Below, piece by piece: positions 7,059 to 13,234 of a DNA stretch of 13,234 bases. Origin of the DNA: CAYFQH01 sp964345215 (GTDB lineage: Bacteria > Bacillota > Clostridia > Christensenellales > Aristaeellaceae); NCBI GenBank assembly GCA_964345215.1, contig CAYFQH010000050.1, positions 1-13,234 on the forward strand. The letters run 5' to 3'. Each line of letters starts with the position of its first letter. Position 1 is the first letter of the stretch. Both the position numbers and the translations under genes were made by a program. The notes beneath the pieces were generated by a model that had not been told where the DNA came from, searched no databases, and saw nothing but the letters and a program-made list of their open reading frames with translations.

Positions 7059-8729
7059 ATGAAAAAAATGAAAAACGGCCTATCTTTATTACTGGCACTA
7101 ATCCTTTGTATGGCTTTACTGCCGGCCATTGGGTTAGGGGAGGAAGTGGAACTTAACTTTATGTACCTTGGCGGTTGGTCTGGTATGGACGATGATAACT
7201 CCAGCATAATTGTGGATAAAATCGCCGAAAAAACTGGCGTGCGTATGACCTTTACCAACATCAACGGTGACCGGGAACAGATTATTTTAGCCAGTGGCGA
7301 CACCACTGATTCGCTGATGATCTACAAACAAACGGATATTGGCAACGCCATTGAAGGGGGCCTAATGCTGCCTTTAAATGATTTGATTAATGAACATGCC
7401 CCCAACATTGCAGCTATGACCGATAGGCTGCAAATGGCCAGCGAAATGCTTTCTGACGGCAGCGGCGAAATTTATTTTCTGCCGGTCCAGTGCGGCAGCG
7501 AAGGAGCCCCTGCTACCCCCTACCACTCTTTATACATGACCAGGTGGGACTTGTATAAGGAATTGGGCTACCCTGAAGTAACAGATATGGATTCGATGAT
7601 TGACTGCCTGGTAAAAATGAAAGAAGCCTACCCCACAACTGAAGAAGGGTTGCCTGTTTATGGGTACAGCTTGGCAATTTCCGATATTTCCAGCATTTGT
7701 TTCCCCATTATTTATGGTACTTATGGCTACTACCCTTCCAACCAGTTTATTACCACCAATATTAATACTGGTGCAATGTCTTATCACCCAACAGATGAGG
7801 ATAGCCCTTATTGGCAGGCCTGCGAATACTTTAATAAAGTATACAAAGCTGGTTTGCTGGATCCCGACAGCTTTACCCAAAAAGCAGATGACCGCCATGC
7901 TAAAGTGGCTGCCGGGCAGGTGCTATCCCCTGTAAGCAATGGAACAGAATGTAGCGTATTTGAAAGCAATTCCCTAGCAAAAGACCCTGAATCTATTAAA
8001 GGCTTTCAAGTGTTACCTGTTACCGGCACTACTTACTGGTGCAACAGCTATTACCAAGGGGGCTGGGATGCTTGCTTTGTAGGCATACCAAAAACCTGTA
8101 AAAACCCCGAAGCTGTAATCAAAGTATTGGACTATCTTTCTACCGAGGAAGGCTGTCGTTTAATCAACAGCGGTATTGAAGGGGTTCATTGGAACTATGT
8201 AGACGGCGTACCTACTTTAACCGATGAAATTATCAGTTTGTTTAACCAGGGCAGCGATGAATGGAAAAAACTGGGGCTGCAGGACAGTAACTTCCACGGC
8301 ATTGCCGGTTGGGGCGTAGGGGAAATTGCTTCTGACGGATACCCTATGAACTTATTTTTGACCAAACAGGTTTTTGAAGAGGGCAACCTGCCCACAGATG
8401 ATGATTATTCTGAATATTACAATGTGTCCTACCCTATGGAACTGTTTTTAAACCTAATGGACGAAGGGCTGATTCACGATCATATTAACGATGTGTTTGA
8501 TATGCGCGTGGTAACGGGCCTGGGTTCTGCTCCGGAGGACATTGCCCGTATTGATGCCAAAATTAGCAACATGGGCCTTGAATTGGTGCCGGAGCTGGTA
8601 ATGGCGGAGGATTTCGAAACGGCAAAAAAAGAGGCCATTGAAGCCTTTAATAAAAACGGCGCTGAAACCTCCCGTGAATATTGGCAAAACCGCCATGATG
8701 AATTAACTGAAATGTTTGTAAAAAAATAA
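7059..8729 (+). CDS. Extracellular solute-binding protein, LplA-like (ABC transporter)
   Basis: This 556-residue protein is the large substrate-binding subunit that hands sugars to the two upstream permeases. The N-terminus is a signal peptide: basic MKKMKNG, hydrophobic core ~8-24, and a plausible signal peptidase I site after Gly27 (GLG/EEVE). The mature part begins ELNFMYLGGWSG and contains the VDKIAEKTGVRMTF and LASGDTTDSLMIYK segments typical of LplA/YtcQ-type family-1 binding proteins, whose usual length is ~500-560. Most of these are lipoproteins. Here the only early Cys (Cys17) is inside the core, preceded by Leu-Ile-Leu, so there is no lipobox. AGGAG lies about nine bases before ATG 7059. 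The length suggests an oligosaccharide rather than a monosaccharide ligand (inference). Confidence 0.92.
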   Translation: MKKMKNGLSLLLALILCMALLPAIGLGEEVELNFMYLGGWSGMDDDNSSIIVDKIAEKTGVRMTFTNINGDREQIILASGDTTDSLMIYKQTDIGNAIEGGLMLPLNDLINEHAPNIAAMTDRLQMASEMLSDGSGEIYFLPVQCGSEGAPATPYHSLYMTRWDLYKELGYPEVTDMDSMIDCLVKMKEAYPTTEEGLPVYGYSLAISDISSICFPIIYGTYGYYPSNQFITTNINTGAMSYHPTDEDSPYWQACEYFNKVYKAGLLDPDSFTQKADDRHAKVAAGQVLSPVSNGTECSVFESNSLAKDPESIKGFQVLPVTGTTYWCNSYYQGGWDACFVGIPKTCKNPEAVIKVLDYLSTEEGCRLINSGIEGVHWNYVDGVPTLTDEIISLFNQGSDEWKKLGLQDSNFHGIAGWGVGEIASDGYPMNLFLTKQVFEEGNLPTDDDYSEYYNVSYPMELFLNLMDEGLIHDHINDVFDMRVVTGLGSAPEDIARIDAKISNMGLELVPELVMAEDFETAKKEAIEAFNKNGAETSREYWQNRHDELTEMFVKK

Positions 8730-8739
8730 GAAATTTAAC

Positions 8740-8813
8740 CAGGGTGCCGATGTAATCGGCCCCCTGAACCTGTAACATAACGCGGGTATTTTGCTTGCCG
8801 TTACAAACAGGGG
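8740..8813 (+). promoter_or_regulatory. Two alternative hairpins in the binding protein - GH20 spacer
   Basis: Hairpin 1 (8740-8766) is CAGGG-T-GCCGAT, loop GTA, ATCGGC-C-CCCTG: 11 pairs with one mismatch. Hairpin 2 (8761-8813) pairs CCCCTG (8761-8766) with CAGGGG (8808-8813) and TGTAAC (8771-8776) with GTTACA (8800-8805). CCCCTG is used in both, so the complete forms exclude each other. Neither is followed by a T-tract. The ribosome binding site of the GH20 gene starts about 12 bases after hairpin 2. The element may stabilise the upstream mRNA or modulate downstream expression. The pairing is seen by eye; no folding was run. Confidence 0.5.
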
Positions 8814-8837
8814 TATTGTTAAAAAAAGGAGCTGAAG

Positions 8838-10718
8838 GTGCTCATGATGATGGATGAACTTTTTACCCAAAAGGATGTTGCCGGCCTTAGAAGCCTAAGC
8901 CAAGGGCTTGTTATTGCAGCCGATGATGAGGCGACCAGTGCCGTACTTAGGCAAATTCCCCAGCAAAAAGGGGGAACTATAACAAAAATCAAGGCTGTTA
9001 TTGGTGGAGAAGGGCTGGGGGAGGAAGGCTTTTTAATTAATGGTACCGAAGAGGATATTACCCTTACCGCAAAAAGCAAAAGAGGGTGGCTCTATGGGGC
9101 CCATGCCCTTTTGCATCATAGTCAAACCCATGGGGGTCAGGTGCCTGTTGGTACCCTAAAGGCGGTGCCCAACAGCCCTTTTCGCAGCCTAAAAGTTTAT
9201 TTGCCAGCCCCTGATGATTTACAAAGCTTTTACCGCACTGTAGATATGATGTGCCACTACAGGCTAAACACCATTATTATTGAGGTGGGGGGCGCCATGG
9301 AATATGCCCGCCACCCGGAGATTAACCAAGCCTGGCTTACCTATTGCGAAGACATGGGCCGTTACCCAGACAGGGCCAACGAGGTTCAAAACATGTTTGC
9401 CTGGGATAAAAACTCCATTCATTTTGAAAATGGCGGCGGTCAATTTTTGTCTCAAAAAACTGTAAAAAAATTAATTGATTACTGTAGGCAGCGGCATATT
9501 TCTGTTATTCCAGAGGTACCCTCTTTAAGCCATGCCGATTACCTGTTAAACCCACATCCTCACCTGGCGGAACGCAAGGACGACCCTTACCCCGACGTAT
9601 ATTGTCCATCGAATCCTGAAAGCTATGCTCTTTTATTTGATGTGCTGGATGAAGTAATTGAGGTTTTTGAACCTGAAATGATTCATATAGGCCATGATGA
9701 ATATTACTCTATCGCTTTGTGTGACAAGTGTAAGGGTAAAACAGGGGAAGAAATTTTTGCAGGGGATGTAAACAAAATCTATCAATACCTTGCCCCCAAG
9801 GGGATTAAGGTGATGCTTTGGGCGGAAAAACTGTTAAACGCTATCGACCGCAGGGGCAACCGCTACGGTGGGTCCGAGGTTCGGATCCGCCACGAGGATG
9901 GAACTGTAACCATTCGTAGGCCTGCCACCTATAAGGCCATTGACTTGATTCCAAAGGACATTTGGGCCATGCACTGGTATTGGGGAATTGGTGAAGGTTT
10001 TGACGATGAATTTTTAACCCGGGGTATGCCCATGGTTTATGGCAACTTCAATGCCCTTGGTTTTCTTGATTGGAACAGGCGCCATAAGGCTGGTGCTTTA
10101 GGCGGTGGGCCTTCCCACTGGTCCAGTTTAGAGGAGGATACCCTCCAGCGCAATCATGTGCTGGCTAGTATGCTATATGCCACTTATTTATTTTGGGCCC
10201 CCGATTATAAGGAAGATGGCTTTAAAACCCTTCTTCAAAAAATATTTGAAGAGCTGTACTGGTTTAAAAACAGGCCGATTATTGAAAAACCTCACATTGA
10301 AATTACCCATACCACCACCATAAACAGACCCTATGTGTATATTTCCAGCTTGCCTATGCAACTGGAAAAAGATACCATTGGTCAATATGTAATTGAATTT
10401 GATAAAGGTGGTTTAATGAACATTCCCATTATTTATGGCAAAAACATTAGCAACCAAAACAGAAGCTGGGAAAGGACTCTCTCAAGCGCCCTTCAAAGTG
10501 CTACAGATGGGCTGGACGGGGCCGATAGTTATGTGTACGATAAGCTTTTGGTGGAGGTGAGCTATACCACCTTGCCCTTGGAGCAAAAAGAAGGGGCGGT
10601 ATTTACCTGTGTTTTTGAAAACCCCTACCCCAATCAAAGCATTAAATCAGTAAGGATAGAAAAAACCTGTGAAGATGAGGGAGCCATCTATCTTCAAAAC
10701 CTTAAGGTAAGGGAATAA
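8838..10718 (+). CDS. GH20-type beta-N-acetylhexosaminidase-like glycoside hydrolase, cytoplasmic
   Basis: This is a 626-residue enzyme without a signal peptide. Residues ~1-110 resemble the GH20b accessory fold, including the segment TLTAKSKRGWLYGAHALLHH. A (beta/alpha)8 catalytic domain follows (about 115-480): YHxLN-like CHYRLNTIII, then ISVIPEVPSLSHADY, then HIGHDE (283-288). Asp287-Glu288 correspond to the GH20 HxGxDE dyad, where Asp orients the substrate acetamido group and Glu is the acid/base. A Cys pair (CDKC) follows closely. The last ~130 residues look like a beta-sandwich. The start is GTG 8838, six bases after AAGGAG (8826-8831); ATG codons at 8844-8850 are alternatives. Location after the binding protein suggests cleavage of imported oligosaccharides ending in GlcNAc or GalNAc. 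Family is fairly sure; substrate is inference. Confidence 0.85.
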   Translation: MLMMMDELFTQKDVAGLRSLSQGLVIAADDEATSAVLRQIPQQKGGTITKIKAVIGGEGLGEEGFLINGTEEDITLTAKSKRGWLYGAHALLHHSQTHGGQVPVGTLKAVPNSPFRSLKVYLPAPDDLQSFYRTVDMMCHYRLNTIIIEVGGAMEYARHPEINQAWLTYCEDMGRYPDRANEVQNMFAWDKNSIHFENGGGQFLSQKTVKKLIDYCRQRHISVIPEVPSLSHADYLLNPHPHLAERKDDPYPDVYCPSNPESYALLFDVLDEVIEVFEPEMIHIGHDEYYSIALCDKCKGKTGEEIFAGDVNKIYQYLAPKGIKVMLWAEKLLNAIDRRGNRYGGSEVRIRHEDGTVTIRRPATYKAIDLIPKDIWAMHWYWGIGEGFDDEFLTRGMPMVYGNFNALGFLDWNRRHKAGALGGGPSHWSSLEEDTLQRNHVLASMLYATYLFWAPDYKEDGFKTLLQKIFEELYWFKNRPIIEKPHIEITHTTTINRPYVYISSLPMQLEKDTIGQYVIEFDKGGLMNIPIIYGKNISNQNRSWERTLSSALQSATDGLDGADSYVYDKLLVEVSYTTLPLEQKEGAVFTCVFENPYPNQSIKSVRIEKTCEDEGAIYLQNLKVRE

Positions 10719-10745
10719 GGGTTTTATGATATAATCTCCTTAAGG
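10700..10745 (+). promoter_or_regulatory. Extended -10 promoter flanked by two CCTTAAGG palindromes
   Basis: TGATATAAT (10727-10735) is an extended -10 element with a perfect TATAAT; no good -35 is present. The 8-base palindrome CCTTAAGG occurs at 10700-10707 (inside the end of the GH20 gene) and again at 10738-10745, over the expected start point, 38 bases apart. This could be a repressor-controlled internal promoter for the last gene of the operon. The rest of the gap up to 10827 shows only the ribosome binding site AGAGGA (10815-10820). Confidence 0.45.
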
Positions 10746-10827
10746 CAAACATAGGGTGTGCCAATGATTTTAGCTATGCAGGCTATATTAATGAAAGAGC
10801 AATTGCGAAAGAAAAGAGGAAAATAAG

Positions 10828-11448
10828 GTGGAGATTTATTTACTTGGGAAACGGGTGCTGATTGATGAATCGCCCCTTTTGCTTAGTACAGCCCCTGGCC
10901 CAGGCTGGGAAGAGGATTGGGAAGGGCTAAGCGGCACCTGGTATGAGAAAGAAGGATTCCTCCATGGTATTGAGCCAGAGAATAAAGGAGGCATTTTATT
11001 AACCAAGGCCCATTTTAAGGATGATGTGTTTATAAAATGCAAAATCACTGCCCAACTGCCGGCTACAAGGGATTTAAATGTGGCCTACTGCGCCCAGTGG
11101 GATAAAAAGACCAACTACCTTCACTCTGCCTATATCGCAGGGGTTAACGGCTGGTACCGGCATAAATGCGGGGTAGAGAAGTTTCCGGAAAACGGCCTTC
11201 ATGCCAGCACCCCACTTTATCAATACGAACCAGGGAAGGAAATAACCCTGATTTCCGGGGCCATTAATGGCCACTTGTTTTTAGTGGTCGATGGCCAGCT
11301 TGTTTTGGAAATGATTGATCAAGAGCCTATTACCACAGGGGGGCGTGTAGGGTTTTCCGCCTACTGTACTCATTTAAAGATAAGGGACATTGAGGTAAGA
11401 AAAATTGCCTGGGAGCCCCTTGCCGAAAAATATGAGCCGGAGTTTTAA
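10828..11448 (+). CDS. Concanavalin A-like (DUF1080-like) domain protein, 206 aa
   Basis: This is a small soluble protein without a signal peptide. Residues ~25-195 form an all-beta pattern: WEGLSGTWYEKEGFLHG, GGILLTKAHFKDDVFIKCKI, ITLISGAINGHLFLVVDGQL, then GGRVGFSAYCTHLKIRDIEV. The order 'W-x-v-x-dG, L-x-t-x2-f-x-d-x2-i, vdG, G-x-vGf' is that of concanavalin A-like glucanase/LamG folds and of DUF1080 (3-keto-disaccharide hydrolase-like) domains. GTG 10828 is the start, seven bases after AGAGGA. It is the last gene of the sugar operon, closed by terminators at 11482 and 11537, and also has its own promoter. The likely role is binding or processing the imported sugar; no catalytic residue can be named, so function is open. 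Confidence 0.75.
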   Translation: MEIYLLGKRVLIDESPLLLSTAPGPGWEEDWEGLSGTWYEKEGFLHGIEPENKGGILLTKAHFKDDVFIKCKITAQLPATRDLNVAYCAQWDKKTNYLHSAYIAGVNGWYRHKCGVEKFPENGLHASTPLYQYEPGKEITLISGAINGHLFLVVDGQLVLEMIDQEPITTGGRVGFSAYCTHLKIRDIEVRKIAWEPLAEKYEPEF

Positions 11449-11481
11449 TTGGGAAGAAAATTAAGGAAGCCAGGGTAAAAG

Positions 11482-11508
11482 CAGACATTCGTTCATGCCT
11501 GATTTTTT
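11482..11508 (+). terminator. Weak terminator-like hairpin with T6 tail
   Basis: CAGACAT (11482-11488) pairs with ATGCCTG (11495-11501) with one internal mismatch around a 6-base loop. ATTTTTT follows at 11502-11508. The short stem makes it a weak terminator, about 35 bases past the stop of the DUF1080-like gene. Confidence 0.5.
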
Positions 11509-11536
11509 GTACGGAATTTTATAAATGGGTATGAAC

Positions 11537-11571
11537 AGAGAAAAAGAGAATTTTGTTCTCTTTTTCTTTTT
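11537..11571 (+). terminator. Rho-independent terminator of the sugar operon
   Basis: AGAAAAAGAGAA (11539-11550) and TTCTCTTTTTCT (11556-11567) form a perfect 12-bp stem with the five-base loop TTTTG, followed by further T residues. The stem is A/T-rich but long. It separates the sugar operon from the regulator and protease unit downstream. Confidence 0.75.
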
Positions 11572-11608
11572 GCTCTTTTTCTCAAAAGGGGTAAAAGGCA
11601 ACAATTTC

Positions 11609-11637
11609 TTTTCACAAAGGGGCAAACATGGTATAAT
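11609..11637 (+). promoter_or_regulatory. Sigma-A-type promoter for the CdaR-like gene and protease
   Basis: TTTTCA (11609-11614), a 17-base spacer and TATAAT (11632-11637), the last preceded by TGG to give an extended -10. The start point would be near 11644, about 25 bases before the ATG at 11669. Confidence 0.7.
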
Positions 11638-11668
11638 AAAGCTTAATCTAACTGTTGGAGGTATTCGG

Positions 11669-12739
11669 ATGTATATAGATGAGCAAGCGAAGCGAAAGCT
11701 CTTGGCAATACTTGACCAGCTATCCGATCAAATATATGTATTTATGGATAATGGTGGAATTATTAAAGGCCCGATGATTGGTGAGATAAAGTTTCCTGAA
11801 CGATTGACCCAGGGGGAGGTTTTTTCCTTTGGGCAAAACCTTTTTTAGCAGAGCAACGAAAACCCGGAATTGATTTTTGCCTGTAACCAAAGTGTGCAGG
11901 GTGGAGCGGATATTTTAATTTTAGCCAGCAGCTTGGCTAAAAGCCTTCAAAATAACCCAGAACACATCGAAAATATTTTTGATGTTTACCGGCGGATTCT
12001 CCGGGAAGAAATTTACGGGCAGGATGTTATATCTATTGCCAATGAATACCATATCCCCCTTGAAATTGAGCGGGGTGTTTTGGTTTTTTATAGGGACCAT
12101 GCGGACAAGGAATCCTGTCTATCCCTATTAAAAGATATTGTTCCCCAAACTGAAACCGATGTGTTGGTAGAGATGAATAAAAACACAGTGGTTTTACTGC
12201 TGGATGTAAAAGAACTTAAAACCCAAGAAGATTTAATTCAATATGCCAAAGCTCTTCAGAAAACCGTAATGGTGGAAACAGGGGTGCTGCTTACTGTGGG
12301 CCTTGGTAAAAATGCCAACCAAATCAGCGAGGTGGGCCTTGGTTACAGGCAGGGAAAACGAGCTATTGAAATCGGCCGGATTTTCCAAAAAAATGCTACG
12401 ATTTTCCCCTATGATAAAATGATTCTAGAGCGGTTCCTATCTGAACTGCCTGTTGAAATTACTCAAAAATACCCAGGGATGATTTTTAACCGGCGGACAG
12501 CAAGGCTTTTTAACGATGAGATGCTTCAAACCATCGAGATGTTTTTTGAAAAAGACTTGAACCTGTCGGATACAGCCAGGCAATTGTACATTCACCGCAA
12601 TACCCTGGTGTACAGGCTTGATAAGGTACAAAGGGTTATGGGGCTGGATTTAAGAAACTTTCAAGATGCCGTTACTTTTAAACTCCTTTTGGAAATGCGT
12701 AAAGGAGCCAATGAAGTATTTAATAAAGAACGGGTGTAA
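11669..12739 (+). pseudogene. CdaR/PucR-family regulator interrupted by an in-frame amber codon
   Basis: A continuous frame of 356 sense positions begins at ATG 11669 (TGGAGG seven bases upstream) and ends at TAA 12737-12739. It is broken only by TAG at 11846-11848 (codon 60). Residues before (QGEVFSFGQNLF) and after (QSNENPELIFACNQSVQGGA) the amber are in the same frame, so no indel is needed to explain it. The middle part resembles the GGDEF-like domain of CdaR-type activators (VLLLDVKELKTQEDL, LLTVGLGKNANQISEVGLGYRQ). The C-terminus is the PucR-type HTH (DTARQLYIHRNTLVYRLDKV). TAG ends a normal gene at 711-713, so readthrough by codon reassignment is unlikely; nonsense mutation or sequence error is favoured. 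A truncated protein could start at TTG 11870, but no good ribosome binding site is seen there. Confidence 0.7.
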
Positions 12740-12751
12740 GGAGGGATGAGA

Positions 12752-13234
12752 ATGAAAAAAAAGAGCATTATTGCCCTATTGATAGCGACTTTGTTTTTAT
12801 TAACAGGGTGCAGCGATTTAATTAATCAACTAGGCCTTAGCCAACCGCTGCCGGCGGCTGCTAAAAGTGCCGGGGATGAAACGGTAACCATTTCAAAGGA
12901 TGAATATGACTATCTGCGGGAAACCGTCAGCAAATTTGCTGAAATTGAGGCCATGAAGGAAGTTGTAGACGGCCTTTTTTATAAAGAGGCTGATGAGCAG
13001 GAAATGATTTACGGGGCCAATAAAGGCTATTTGGCTGGCCTGGGGGACCCTTATACCTTTTACTATACCCCCGAAGAGTTTGAAAAGATGTGGGAAGATG
13101 ATAAAGGGGAATACACCGGGGTGGGTATGATGATATCCTCCTCCTTTGATACCCTAAAGAGCATTGTAAGCCGGGTGTTTAGGGATACACCGGCCCAAAG
13201 GGCAGGGGTGCATAAAAACGATCAGCTTATCCGG
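12752..13234 (+). CDS. S41-family C-terminal processing protease, lipoprotein (5' part, runs off window)
   Basis: The first 161 codons of a secreted peptidase are present. The N-terminus MKKKSIIALLIATLFLLTGC ends in a lipobox (LTGC), so the protein is probably lipid-anchored outside the membrane. A low-complexity linker follows, then a helical segment (EYDYLRETVSKF...) and the conserved CtpA entry region YLAGLGDPYTFYYTPEEF. The start of a PDZ domain (YTGVGMMI ... TPAQRAGVHKNDQLI) comes last. The Ser/Lys catalytic domain lies beyond the window. ATG 12752 is preferred over ATG 12746 because AGGAGG (12739-12744) then has seven-base spacing. The gene starts 12 bases after the CdaR-like stop and probably shares its transcript. 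Confidence 0.9.
   Translation, partial: MKKKSIIALLIATLFLLTGCSDLINQLGLSQPLPAAAKSAGDETVTISKDEYDYLRETVSKFAEIEAMKEVVDGLFYKEADEQEMIYGANKGYLAGLGDPYTFYYTPEEFEKMWEDDKGEYTGVGMMISSSFDTLKSIVSRVFRDTPAQRAGVHKNDQLIR

Noticed and set aside
8740..8766. Hairpin 1 as a Rho-independent terminator
   Set aside because: The stem is strong but no T-tract follows, and the GH20 gene downstream shows no strong promoter of its own.
11525..11668. Upstream extension of the CdaR-like frame to ATG 11525
   Set aside because: It would run through the terminator at 11537-11571 and the promoter at 11609-11637; the ATG at 11669 has a proper ribosome binding site.
11846..11848. Amber codon read as pyrrolysine or as a reassigned sense codon
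   Set aside because: TAG is used as a genuine stop at 711-713 directly before a terminator, and no recoding structure was evident by eye after 11848.
1..13234. CRISPR array, tRNA, rRNA or phage genes
   Set aside because: No regularly spaced repeats, cloverleaf-like or rRNA-like segments, or phage structural genes were seen on either strand.

Overview
The window looks like a chromosomal piece of an anaerobic member of the Bacillota (class Clostridia or a close relative). The basis is YesN/YesM-type regulation, a CUT1 sugar importer of the LplB/YtcP type, AGGAGG-like ribosome binding sites, frequent GTG/TTG starts, strong Rho-independent terminators and sigma-A promoters. I cannot name a genus. 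The standard genetic code fits: TAA, TGA and TAG all end intact genes here.

Region 1-710 is a gene graveyard. It holds the helix-turn-helix piece of a LysR-type regulator (+), cut off at about position 57. Next come the 3' end and tail of what looks like a DDE-type insertion sequence (-). The last piece is the first ~71 codons of a left-handed beta-helix, UDP-GlcNAc-pyrophosphorylase-related gene (-), which still has its promoter and ribosome binding site. A clear terminator at 663-700 closes the next gene.

Region 711-5100 holds a 349-residue putative TIM-barrel, glycosidase-like protein of unknown function (-). It is divergent from a two-component system (+): a YesN-like response regulator and a YesM-like histidine kinase, closed by a strong terminator at 5063-5100.

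Region 5101-11571 is a carbohydrate uptake and degradation operon (+): two CUT1 permeases with ATGA overlap, a large secreted LplA-like binding protein, a cytoplasmic GH20-type hexosaminidase-like enzyme with an HxGxDE motif, and a small concanavalin-A-like (DUF1080-like) protein. No ATPase is encoded, so a shared MsmX-type ATPase elsewhere is expected. The promoter region before the permeases carries direct repeats that could be the YesN operator. A pair of alternative hairpins lies between the binding protein and GH20 genes. A second promoter flanked by two CCTTAAGG palindromes precedes the last gene. Together the locus probably senses (YesM/YesN), imports (ABC) and hydrolyses (GH20) an oligosaccharide containing N-acetylhexosamine; the exact substrate is not visible.

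Region 11572-13234 is a separate unit with its own promoter: a CdaR/PucR-type regulator interrupted by one in-frame amber codon, then the start of a lipoprotein S41 (C-terminal processing) protease that runs off the window end.
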